This document shows positions 31,157-43,900 of a stretch of DNA of 64,000 bases, in pieces. Under the pieces are notes generated by a model that was not told the DNA's origin, did not search any database, and saw only the letters and a program-made list of their open reading frames with translations. The translations under genes and the position numbers were made by a program. Source of the DNA: Neospora caninum Liverpool (lineage: Eukaryota; Apicomplexa; Conoidasida; Eucoccidiorida; Sarcocystidae); contig NC_018387.1 of assembly GCF_000208865.1 (NCBI RefSeq), forward strand, positions 1,655,120 to 1,719,119, written 5' to 3'. Numbering within the stretch: position 1 is the first letter of the stretch; each line of letters starts with the position of its first letter.

Positions 31157-34100
31157 TCAGCTTTTCTCTCCGCCCTCGCAGTCTTCACAGAGCTCGCTGA
31201 TGGGTTCGAGGAGCAAAACTTTCCGAGCGAACGCGTCTTCGTCGATGAAGGGGCTTCCCAGGAAGTCTACCAAAGATGTCGTACCGCACAGGGTCTGTAC
31301 GGCCACCCGAAAACCAGAAAAAAGAGTCCTCTGTATAAAAGTCCCGTTAGACTGCAGGCATCAGAGCTGAACCCCGCAGATGTCCGTTTATTGAAGAGTT
31401 TCGCACGGCACACCTGGAATACCGACGGTGTGTGGTGCCTGTCCGAGCAGCTATATATATATATATATATATGCAAGCATTACCGAGATCTCCGAAAAAA
31501 CTGAGACTTCTTCCTGGCTGACCTGTATGCAGCTCGCGAATTCCGATTCATGCATCTTCTCTCCAACCTGTGCACACACGAACCGAGGCCAGAATTTTGG
31601 TCTTTGTTTCATCATATACCGTGGGATACCTACGGCTCCCAGGAGACGTTCACCGCTATGGCAACAACGTTCTGTGTATTTCTTCAACACGTTTCTATCG
31701 GAGCGTAACTGCAGATAGCGGTAGTACAGTGGCGTCTCGAGAGGGAGATGCCGATGTCTATTCAGCCGTAGTGTGACTGTGGGCTCAGCTTCCCGCAGCA
31801 GCGTAATCAAGTTCACATCCATCGGTAGATGTCGCGGGGAACAACAGCAGACGCACAATTCCTAAACACATTACACTCGCCGTCGTGACAAGCTGAACCA
31901 CAGACGGTCCTGTGTAGGGAAAACTGAGACCAATCCGATATCCTGAATTGCCTTTCTGTTTTTCATTTTGGGGTTTTATGTGTGTGGTCATTTTGCCATT
32001 CAGGAGAAATGTTTCGTTACCTTGGAAAGAGTCTGAAAGAGGAACTCGGGAGTTAAGGGAGTGTTGTGGTTCTTCTTTTTAAGGACACGAAGAGCACTGA
32101 CAACCTCTTCATATCCGGCGCTGATCACGGCACGATGGTTGACATAAAGCTGGAGAAATTGCTCAAAAGAAACTTTCCGTGCTGTTTCTCCAGTTGTTCG
32201 TTGGATGTCCACCGCAGACGCTGGTCGGTTCTCGACTGGGATGCTTTCACACTCAGTAACGAGGTTCTGGATGTCCATATGAGACGGGCACTCCCCGACG
32301 GCGCACAGCAAATTAGCCAGTTCCGTCAGCGGCACTGTGCCGTCGAGCTTGCGGCTCTTGGTGGTGCGTTCGCCTTCAGATCGAATCTGACAGTAGTAGA
32401 AGTAGTCTTTCATGCTTCGGTAAAACTCTCCCTGAAGAATAGGGTGAGGCACGCAACAGGTCATCGAAAACGGGCTCAATTTGGTGACAGAAAGTCGGAC
32501 TCCATCGTGGATTTCCTCTTTCTTCTCACGGGGGCTGTAGTCTTCATCCCTCTTCAGTGGAACAGAATAGAAACGTCGGGAGAAAAAGCGCCAAACCCCA
32601 GAACAGTGACTGTCTGACTTTGTGCGCGTGAAGAAGAGCATCGCCAGTTGCGCGGAACGGTTGATCAACGGCATTTGCCGAGTAATAGAACTACGCACGC
32701 CGGTATGGGTATCTGAGCTTACGTGTGTGTGGACATTCGTGTGACATCTTCGTATTCCTCTATTTTAACTCGGGAACCATACTTGCTCGTGCGACTACGG
32801 TTCGAAGGACACACGCCAGAAGAGATTCACTGGTCGCTGCAGCATGCGATGTTCTAAGCCGTGGAACGTCTCAATCTCGACATCATCTCAGGGCCTTTAG
32901 TGAGTAAAGAAGAAAGTCATCGAATGTAGCAAGGGTTTCTAAAAAACGAAAATGCAGGACACGCACCTCCACGCCTCCAGGAATCAATTGATTGAAAGGC
33001 TGGGTTCCGTCTCCGCCTGCGGGGAGAAAAGTTCTGGTGCAGCCATCTGGCGGGATGAGAGGAGGCTCGTTACTCCTCTTTCCAACCGGGTTCATTCAGC
33101 ACGGCTTGCAGCTTTTCCTCGCTTACAGTGAGTCAAGAGAGGAGCACTTCCCGGGGAGTGTGGCGCGCGAATCACTATTTTACATACACTGAGGGCCGTC
33201 ACGGGGAAATCGTCACATGAATGTTCCGGAGAAACGGCTTCGGTCAGTGTGGTGACAGCGTCGACAGCAAACCTATATTAGCGGCACCATGTTGTGTTAT
33301 TACGCAGCGCTTACGAGAGAAAACTCGAAACACAGGTGCGGACGTTAGTAGAATTCGAGCGACATCCCCTTCGATCTGGTAACACATTGTGGTTCTTCGT
33401 CGGAGTCCCGTACCTCTCTGCACGTTGGCCATGACGACTGAAGGGTTCAGTTTCCACTGGCATATTGTGAAGTCCGTTCCTCCACAAGTAAAAAAAAACT
33501 CTTTACTTGGTTTCGTTTTCAGGCGCTCCAAGGCTGTAGCAGGAATCTCTTTCGGGTGGGCTACCATGCTGATCGCTTTGTAAGGGTTTCTGGAATCACC
33601 GAAGCACAAGAGTGAAAGAAGGGAACGTTTGGAAGATTTATTAAGAGAAGCATGTGTAGGAAAGTTTGCTGACCTTACCCGTTGAAGGGAGTTTTCGTAG
33701 AATGGAATGTTTAACGTGGATCTATTGACTAATGCACTCGGCGTGGAAATACAAGTGAAAAGCTGGGAGAGACAAGGTGAGTTTCAACATACAGTCACTA
33801 CACGTAACCGCACTGCGAACAATATCCAGTATCAAATCACAACATTTTCAAAGTCGAATATTTCCCTGTAACCATGTGTGTTCGCTTTCTGTCAAGTTTT
33901 TTTCAAAGGGTCAGTCACGCGTGCAGAGGCCACGGTTGCTTCGAAAACCCGTTGTTAGATCGAAAAACCTGTATCGGTCGGATTATTCGGTAGCCCGAAC
34001 TAGGAAATTGTGATCTCTCGATGTGGTGCGCGTTCTTTTTGTCTTCCCCAATATCGTGTTGATACGTTCTTCACGATGCCCGTAGTCGACTGTCGGCTGC

Positions 34101-37100
34101 CAGGTAGGAGAGAATTTCACCTCTTGAGCGTATGAGTACAACGCGGCTACAAGACTTCCTTCTATAGATCTCTGTGTCCTTATCCTGGGTGGTTTCGTCT
34201 GGCAGTTCCCAGTCGCCTGGTACAAACCGTCTTATCGCGTTATGTGCACAATATCTCAGTGTCGCCATCATACACAGGAGGCGCTCGCCCTCGTCGCTGA
34301 CGCCGACACACAAGCTAAAATGTAGCTTTTACTTACCCGTCCAAAGGCTTCTGAATCATGCCGATGAGCCTCTCTCCACATGAGAATACGAGGAACTGCC
34401 TGTTCGAAAGTCGCGCGAAATAGAACACAAGAAAAGAATCCTTCTCTTCGCATGCGCTATCATTCACCGCCGAAATGACTAGGCGTTTTCCTGGGGCCGT
34501 GCTGTCGCGGCTCACGTCACACCAGATGCTCGCCAGCACGTCTATCGCAAATAAAGAGGATGCCACAAAAAAGAGAACGAAAACAAATCCAGTCGATGGC
34601 ACGCACTGTCATCGTCACAAACTACCTAGACCTGAAATATCTCTAGCGCCGTGAAAGGCATACGTAAACGACGCTTCCACTTTCTGAGCTCGTTGGTAAG
34701 CGTGAATCTCATTTCGGCATTCTGTTCAAGTGTAATACTAACTGTTCGGTCTCTTCTTCCTCAGGAGACTGTCCATTGTCTTCGCCTTGACTGCAGTCTC
34801 GCTGCCTGCGAGCTTTTTTGTGCCGATAGGACACGTCAGCTACACTGTTCAGTACCCCGCCGTGCGTCGGAGCGAGAGTGGTCTGTAAAGAAGAAAAACG
34901 GGAAACCGCCGTATTTTGCATGTCGACTGTAGATCGCCTCTGGCTACCACTGTATCGCTGTGCCACTGCCCTCTACAATTTTACTTGGTTTTCACCTCCA
35001 TTTGTTAGTCGTTTGCTCTCGAGAGCTTGTGGAACTGACGCAACGTTGCAATGACTTCCGGTATCACAAATGTTGCGACTCGTCTTTGCTAGACATTATC
35101 CGTGTGCTTTTTGGGTACTGCCACCGTCTTAATGACACAATTCGCAGCCAACCTTCAAAAGGCTGCACAGGTGTTGCATTCTGATATGAGACTTCACCTG
35201 TCTAGTTAGAACCTTCGGTCAAAAGCTGGCAGGAACTTAGAAGACCAGAGCAGCTGCCTTCGTCATTCTCTGTGTTAAACGCAGGTGTTTTCTGGCGCAC
35301 TTGAGCTACCGGGCCCCAGAGGGCCTTCAAAAACACAGCTTCTTGTGGGAGAGTGTGACATCTGCATTACGCAGTCGGCACCTGCGCGGGGGCCCGAAGT
35401 TTTGGCTGCTCGACGCACCCGAATGCACGAGCGGGAATTTGCGCTCCAGATCTTCATTTTGAAGTCGCTGGTGTAGACCAGGACGTGCACATCGGCGCTC
35501 CCCTGACACCCCGACACACGTTCGCACACAGGCACCACTGTTTTTTTTAGCGAGAGTCTTTGCAGATATAATTGTGCCTTGCTGCGTTTGGAACTGACAC
35601 ACTGTCTCCTTACAAACACCTAACTCCCCAACGGTCGCCCGTGCTGAGTCACTTTGTGGGGGCGTCGAACAACCCCCTCATCCATCTGCGCGCGTGCATT
35701 CGCTACACCACTGACCTCCTCTGGTTGGATGGCTAGACAACCCTTCGGTACTGCTTGCTGCTCGATCACTGTAGCAGAGCTGATGATTAGACCTGCAGCC
35801 GAGCCAGCACAAATCGCGGACAGGCCCCTCGTTCTGCTTCAAACCGCAGGCACAACTGACTCCGTTGCCAGTGTGCCAGTCTGGACAGAGACGCCCGCGA
35901 ATCATCCGACGTCCAGACCTCAGTTCAAGTGCACACATGTACACATGCATTGTATATGCATACAGTGGCATGCATAGATGGCTGGAAGTGAGCTGAGGTG
36001 CACTCGCGAACTCATGAGGTAGGTAGATACACATTGTCTGTCGGTGGCCTTCCTGGTATCGCTTGGACCCATGTCGCTTGCCTGTGAACTCGGTTGAGTT
36101 TTGGACGTCGTATTCGACAAGCCGCCGGTCCTCCCCAACAGAGAAGAGGCGGGGAACGGGCGCAGCAGTTGAGCTTCTTGCAGAGGTGAAACCTGACGGT
36201 GGCTGACACAGGGAGATGCAAGGACTGGTGCCGATGCCGCTGAGAGCAGAGGGAAACCCTGTAAAGTTGAAAGAGTCCGCCTTTGCGAAATGCGCAGTTC
36301 TCTCCGCCGGTGCCGAGGCGCAGAACGTCAACCCCACGACCCGTCTCCAGTGGGAACGATGTTTCCCTGTAGCGAAACGGGGGCATGGGGACAGTGCTCA
36401 TCGGACAGAACTGAGCGTGATTCGGAGAGAGAGGAGAAGTGCATGGCTCTGAATACGTAGGAGGGAAAAAGCGAAGGACAACCACCGTATAAAAACACAA
36501 CAGACCCCGTGTCTGTAGATAAAACCTAGAGCTGGAAGACTGGTCTTGACGAAAAGTGGGTTGCTGTCGAAAGGCGTAGTACGGCGCAACATCAGACATG
36601 CGAAACAGGTGTGCTGGGCAAACGGAGACCCCTCTTTGTGTGCGCCAACAGCTTGCTCGAAAGAGCAGGAAACTATTTTTCTGGTGGTGTCCTTGTATCT
36701 TGCATGCAGTTGCGAGCTCACGGCGTGGTTTCGTTACCTGAGAATATCCACTCGAGCGGCAGACTTGTGTCGCCCATTCGGTAGCCGAGTCTGCAGAAAA
36801 AACAAGGGCGAAACAAGTCTATTTTAGCCCCGGGAAAAGAGCAGGAGAGATACACTGCTCCACCGGCTACTGAAAGGCATTCACTTCCGTCATCTGAAAG
36901 GCATTAGCCCATTCGTTAACTTCTGTTTTTTGGCGTTGCAGTGGGTCGAGGGCAGGTTCGTCTCACTGTGAGACTTTGTGCCGGTCTGTGGAACCTGCTC
37001 ACTGATTGCCAAAGAGTCAAGGGCGAAAGTGGGTGTCGAAAAGAGGGAAAACGACGCCAGCTTCTCGATTGTGCCACGAAACACAGACAGCGCACATGGA

Positions 37101-40100
37101 CAAAAAACGGTGATTTCCTTGTCTCACTGTACGCGCCTTACTTGTACAGGCAGATACATCGGTCGGCTTGGGCCACGGCGACGTGGCAGCAGTCTTCACT
37201 GAAACATATCTGCAATGGGAAGGACATAGGAAGAGGCGATCTCTCGCTTGCGCGTGGCGATTTTGGGTGTTTCCCTTTCAAACACTTGTGAATCCGTTCG
37301 GCAATGCAGTGCGGGGCCAGGATGTTGCGAAACTGTCACTTTCTCCTTTCTACAAAGAACCGCTTGAACACCCGTGCTGTGAGGTGAACGCCTCACAGCA
37401 GACACCGAGCAGTCCTAGCGCAACTGCGGCCATTGAGCAGCTGGACTGTTCCAATCCTTCTCTACCACGCTGCATGACAAGCAAAAGCCGTGTCTGTTGG
37501 AAGTGCAGCAGAGTTAACACGATATAGAAATAAACCCCGCACCCTGTACATGTCAGATGGTGATCTGCCACGTGTGAAACACTATATTACACCTCCCACT
37601 AACACCACGACAAACAGGCCAGCCTGCGCATCTATCGACTGGTCACGAAGGTTGACTTCGAAATCTCGCCTGAGCCGAGTTAGAAAGCCGCCTCGACTGC
37701 AGCCTTCCCCAAACTGCTCTGGATGGGAGCGGAGGCGAGCTTTGTCTAATACAGAATGGGTTTGGTACGATAACATTTCCACCAATGTGTACGCGTCAGG
37801 TGGTCTGACGGCCTGAGGCAGCTGCTTCGCAGTTCCCTGAAGTTGTTCGTTTGGCGTGAAAGGACATCCTTAGGGTAGCGAAACTCTTCAAGACTTTCGC
37901 TGCCGCGGTGAAAACTCCTTACATGCGTCACAGCCTCCCTTGATTCCTTACTGCTCATGAGCTCCACCATAATGCGGCCTGGATCATTTCTTCCTTGGCG
38001 GGTCTCGCCTCCTGGCGGCTCTGCCAGCGAATCGTCGGCTTCGTTCGCGGTCGAGGCAGGCGCTTTGCCGTCGCCTCTTTCCAGACGAACAGCCTCGCTC
38101 GCGTCAGGGGAGCCCTGGGTATCTACCGCTTCCTCGCTGCTCCCACAGAGCTCGCTCAAAAGGCTCTCTTCGAGGCCGTAAATCTTCACTTGGCCGTTTC
38201 CAAAACCAACGCCCATGAGTTTGCCGTCACTAGAGAATGCCACGACCTAGGGGGAAGGGGGAGGGACAGCCATCTACGCCCCGACGAGCTGGCAAGTGCA
38301 TTCGTATAAACGTAGCCCGTTATGCTCTCGTGGCTGCTTCACAGGATGGGACCTCATCTCTGTGACGCTCTTTGTCGGCTCCGCAAAAAACGTTTAATGT
38401 GTACTAGACACGTTTCTCATCAGCAGCGTTTCCTCGTGGTTTGCCTACGGAGTGCCGGTTAGGTGCTGCGTGTGCTGTGGTTCTTTCGAGTCTTGTCTCC
38501 CAGATGCTAGACGTGGTAAGAAGTCTGCATCGGGCGGGTTCTGGAGCAACGCCCAGCTACCACCCTAGATCCACCTTCCTTTCTCCCTACTCCCACTTCT
38601 CGTCCCAGCTAGGTGAGTGTGCGTATCCACGTTCGCCAGCATTGATGCGGGCGCGTCAAATTATTGACGGAGTTTGCTTGTGCCGGCTGACGCATACGCC
38701 AAGTCAGGAATCGCGCTCAGTGGGTCTGTGGCGGTGGGAGACCGTGTCTGTATGTTCTGGACTGAGTTCCTCGTCACCCTACGTTCGGGGAAAGCTTTTC
38801 AAACCAGTGGTTGACGATCAAGCGGTGAGTGTGGTAGTTCCACAGCTTGAGATATCCTGCGTACGAACGGCAGGCGCAGCATACGTAAGACATCTCTCTG
38901 TCTGTTGCCGAAAAGCAAAGCGGAGCCTATGGATGAAACTCTCAGAGGCTGGCAATCCCGCTGTATGCTCCACATTGTATTTCTTCGCAGTGTTACAGGA
39001 GCCTGCGCTGCGAAAGAGGTTTTCAATATCCGTGTGGTGGACAAAGAGGTTGTGCCGCCTGCCGGGGGACTGCGTAGAGACAGGATTAAGATTGTAGGTT
39101 GAAACGTAGACGCGTGGCCTGGGGGGAAAGTAGGAGGCAGGGGGATTCGGCCGGCCCCCTGGCCAATACCGCCGCAGCCTGAATAAAACACTGAAGGATA
39201 TGTTGATTTTCTTCTAGGGCAGACCGTATGAGCGCTTGCTCCACGGTCACTGCTCACCTGACACGCCACATACTCCAATCAAAGGCAGGTTTGGATGCGT
39301 CGCCATGCCCCGAGGAGCCGCGTCGACTCCTTGAAAGACCGTTTTTTGTCTGAACGACGGCATGCATCCATATACACATATAAACATAGGAAGGGTAGGG
39401 AGGAGGAGAAAGGGAGAAAGAGCTCTAGAGCGGCATGTTTCTCTACGGTTTCAGAAACAGATGCAGATACGTATATGCATGCCGCAACTCTATTATCTTT
39501 GTATATAATGTCTCTATCAAATGTATGCATCTTACAGATGCACCTTATCCCGAGATATTCTGTGTGGGTAAATGACTATGCGCATGCGTGCTTACGCAAG
39601 TGTACAGTAGAGAGAGAGTCGAAAATTGGACCAACACGCCTGCTCAGAGGTCTGCGCATCGATCAAAACCTTTCCACTCTTCACCCGCGCCGCAGACAGA
39701 AGCGCATGCCTTGATGTGTCACGCCCCGTGGAAAAGCACAGGTCCGTCAAAAGACGGAACGCCCCTACGCCAGTTGAAGCAACTTAATTTGGCTAAATAC
39801 AGAAGCAAACAGGACAGGGAAAGTATGTCCTACGACGGGGACCGCTGGCCTAGACCGTGAATGGCTTCGTTTTCCGGATCCAAGTTCTACGTTCATGGGC
39901 AATGCATTGATATAATTATCGCACACGCACGCATTTATTAAGAGACCCCAGCCTCGCGTGGAAGTTCAGCTGGGGTTGTCGGGTTTCGCTTTTCCTGCGA
40001 ACGGAAAACCGACTCCAGAGAGAAGAAAGAGGCCTACTGCAACTGGTTTTTCCACACCGCGCCATCGCCCTGCGAGGGGGAGCGCGGCGTGACTTGAACA

Positions 40101-40877
40101 ATCGATGCACTCGCAGTGGAGAAGAGAAACGGAGGAGTTCTTTCTTTTTCCTGTTGCGGTCTCAAGAGTTTCTTCCTCTGGGAGCGCCCTCCAGCAGAAC
40201 CTCCCAGAAACACCCCCGTTTTGTCCTCCGTTCTCGACGGACGAGAGGCGTTGCGTCCGGTGCCAGGAGACATGGGGCGCGCTGCTGAGCTCGCGCAAGA
40301 GAACCATTTCAGAGACGAGAGCAAATCAAACGGGGGGGAGGTACTGTGGCAGGAAAGACAACCCGAAAGGGCGTTGGATGCACTGTGTTTATGACCGTGT
40401 ACATCGTCCCGTGAGGGTGAGGCATTCGTCGACACACGAGACAAAAGGAACGCAAATTGCAGGCAACACCTAGAGCACCAAAATCCCGGATTTGCCTCTC
40501 CGCAGTTTGTGCAGAGATAGAAACATTTTTCCAGTATGCATGCATCATATTCCGAAGGCTTGGCGGCGCCAGCTTTGGCTGTGTGTGGAACCCGTTGGGG
40601 CGAAATCCTCATCTTCGAGTTGCCATAGCTAATACATTAAGCCCAGCCTTCGACAGGGTCGTGTGCCGCACCAGGGGACTGCGCAGACACCGCAGGCATT
40701 CTGTCTCCTCACGAGTCATGACAGTGCTTGGAAACGTTTGAGGTGATGCTTCAGAGCCACCGTACCTCGGCTAGGCATGTAGTCGAATGAAATCGAATTT
40801 ATCGGGCCCTGCAGAAAGCCGAGAGGCACTATAATGCGGAGTTGTATGAATCCCCCTAGACTGTTCACATATGTATG

Positions 40878-40911
<34 letters not shown>

Positions 40912-43900
40912 ATTGTGCATTTGCGCCACATATATCTGTGCATACGTCTTCCTGTACGTGTACTCAGTGATACACATTTACGTGGCGATTCACGCTGGCG
41001 ACTAGCTGTTTATATTTAGTTGCATACGCATGCATATGCGAAAAAATGTTGTATATCTACACGCCTGCATGCATACACTCGCGTAACCCGAAGGCTTTGA
41101 AAAGGGTCTGCATACGAGGAACAATGATTATTGGGTGGCATCGATGCTAAAGAAAGGAACCACACTGATGTTAACCCGTCGCATATCTGCTGCTTGTTCG
41201 CTTTCTTCAAGTCAAGGAGGCAGCGCAGTGCACACTTCCTTTTGTGGCCCGAACGCAATCGAAGAAACGATGGCGGTCTTACTGCATTGAAGCCGTCAAA
41301 CCACCTCGAGATGCGGAACTGGAAGTCGTAGAAGCTGCATGTCACGAACAGAAAGACCAAAGAATCACTCCTGCCCAGGGGCCGAAGCCCTCTCAAACGT
41401 TCCCCGCAGGAGTTCAACGCCCCTGTGTGTGTGTGCGCGATCAAGCGGAAGGCGGAGAAAGACGCTCACCCAATGACGCCATCGGCGAAGCCAGCAACAA
41501 TCCAGTTCTCGTCATGCACAAACAGGAACGTCACTGCTGCGCGGTTCAGATTCAGGATTCTCACTGCGCGTCGCTCGTCTGGTCTGCTGAGGCTGAAGGG
41601 TGTGAAAGCGCAGAAGATCAAATGCGTAGCAATGCAGAGGTACGGAAGCACACTCGTTGTTTAGCCGCTCTTTTTTTGCGTTTTCCTTTCCTTTGGGGGC
41701 TCGAGGCGTCAAACATGCACCAGCTCAAAGGTCTCGAGGAGCGTGGGCAAGTGCCATGCTGCATACCGCTTCGCCTGAGGTAAAGCTTCGGTGGTTTTTG
41801 TCTCGAGGTCGAATCGGCAGAAACCTGCCGAGTCTCGCGACGACACATTCAATTCCAGTTCGCACGCACGCAAGTGCTCAGCACATATGAGCAGAGAACG
41901 AATACCACGCTTGAGGCAGCTGTCACCAAGGCGACACGTAGGCCGAACGGCCAGACTTTTCCTGCGTCTTTGACCTTTTCATTCGGGTAATCATTTTGCC
42001 TTTGTAGAAAGCTTTTTCACGTGCGCATTTGGTGTGTCTGTAGAGCCGCTTTCTTGTTTACACTTTATCGTTGTTTGCTACCATTCGCTCAGGCTCCACT
42101 TCGCCCTCATGTTCCATTGCTCCTCCATTCGTTGATTGTTTTCGCCCTGGGGAATGAGAACAGAAAACCACCTTCTTCGCCTTGTTTTCTATGTGCCGTG
42201 CAGTTGTAGGCAAAATCTGTGCGACTCTGTGCATGGGCACAACTGCCGCCGCTGCTTGAGAGCTCACCCGTCAACAATGAGACTCAAGTCCCAGAGGACG
42301 ACGTCTCCGTCGACTGTGCCTACAAAACGTGGATGCGCGAAAACCGCACGTGAAGATGGATGCAAACCCCAGCGGCGAATGGAGAGATTCCCCTCTGAAT
42401 CTGTGCACGCACACACCGAGCTGTAGACCTGGAATTGGGCGCATAGGTACGATCGTTTGAACAGAGCTGTCAACTGCTTGCAATGGTTGCCGGAAGCTCA
42501 GTGTCTTCGTAAAGGAAGAAAATGGCGGCGACCGTCGCTCTCCTGCCCAAGTCATCACTGATCTTTTTCGCGCGCAGCATGGACGGCCCATCGATGCACA
42601 TTTTCCAGTGTCTACTACGTGTACATAGATGCATATACGAAACATCACCGTGCAATCGCATGCCTATGTTTTCACAGGCACAGCTGCATCGACCGTCGGC
42701 GTGGCCAAGTGCTCACCTGTTGCGGCTTTTGTTGAGTTTGGGAGGAAAATAGATCTCGTGAAATCTCCGATTTTCTGCTTGAAGTCTTTTGCTTGGAGTG
42801 CAGGAGAATAGAAGTGAAAGTAGTCACTCGTTTCTTCCCAAAACCAGAAGAAAACTCGCCTCTTTCCATTTGTGAGAATCTCGTGTACATCTGTGCTGTT
42901 AAACAACACCGAATGCTGCAACGACACACATCAACCGTGCACTCCGCAAAAATCGCGCTGGTTGCACAGATTCGCGGTTCCCCCCTCACTTGGAGCGTCC
43001 TGAGAGAGACTCCAAAAAAACTGGTTCGTCTTCCATTCCGTCTTCGCGTCGAGGCGTTTTTCCAGGTCACCGAGACTCAGACGCCCAAGGTGAACGGCAT
43101 GCAGTTCTTAAGTAGAAACCACCATAGGGCTCGAAACGTGATTAGTACCATTTGCTTCACGTCCTGACCCTCACGTTTCCTGCCCAAATCTGGACTTGTA
43201 ACTCCGTATCCACAACTCAAATTCGCCTGACTGTTGCGATGAACATTTCAGCGGGAGAATGGCCCGATAGAGCCGAAAATCTCTGCCGCATCCTTTCAGA
43301 GAGAGGTGCGGCCTCGAGTCGGGTTCGACATGTTATCAGCTACCATACAGGAGTTGAAGATTCGTTTAACCCAACAAACTGAATAGACAGCTTCACCACG
43401 CAAGAAACATTAGCGAGAGTCGGCGAGTCTGTGCGTGGATAACTTGCGTGTATTGAAGCGGCTTCACTTGAACAGAGTGTGCGTAGGGAAATTAGGCAAT
43501 CCTCGACGCATACCTGCAGGTCAGGTGTTGCAATCACTGCCACGCAAATGGGGGCGTTTCTGCACAGAACAGAGGGAGAAAAACAACTTTCGATTACCAT
43601 GAGGCGCTATGATCCTTTCCACGAATATCCGTGCGAATACTCGAGATAGCCCATTCACATGCGCTTTCACGTCTCGCTGGTGTCTGTCCCGGAGAGAATG
43701 AAACTTCTTCTCCCCTTGTGTGAACGCACACAGGAAAACCGTTTAGCTACCTGACCACCTGCGGATGTATCTTTCAGCGGTCCCTTGCCAATTTCGCGGC
43801 CTCTACATGTATACAAATGCATCTGTATCTGCATGTGCGTTCATATTTCCACACCTTTGCCACTGTATACTTCCCTTCCAACCTAGACGTGGATACAAGC

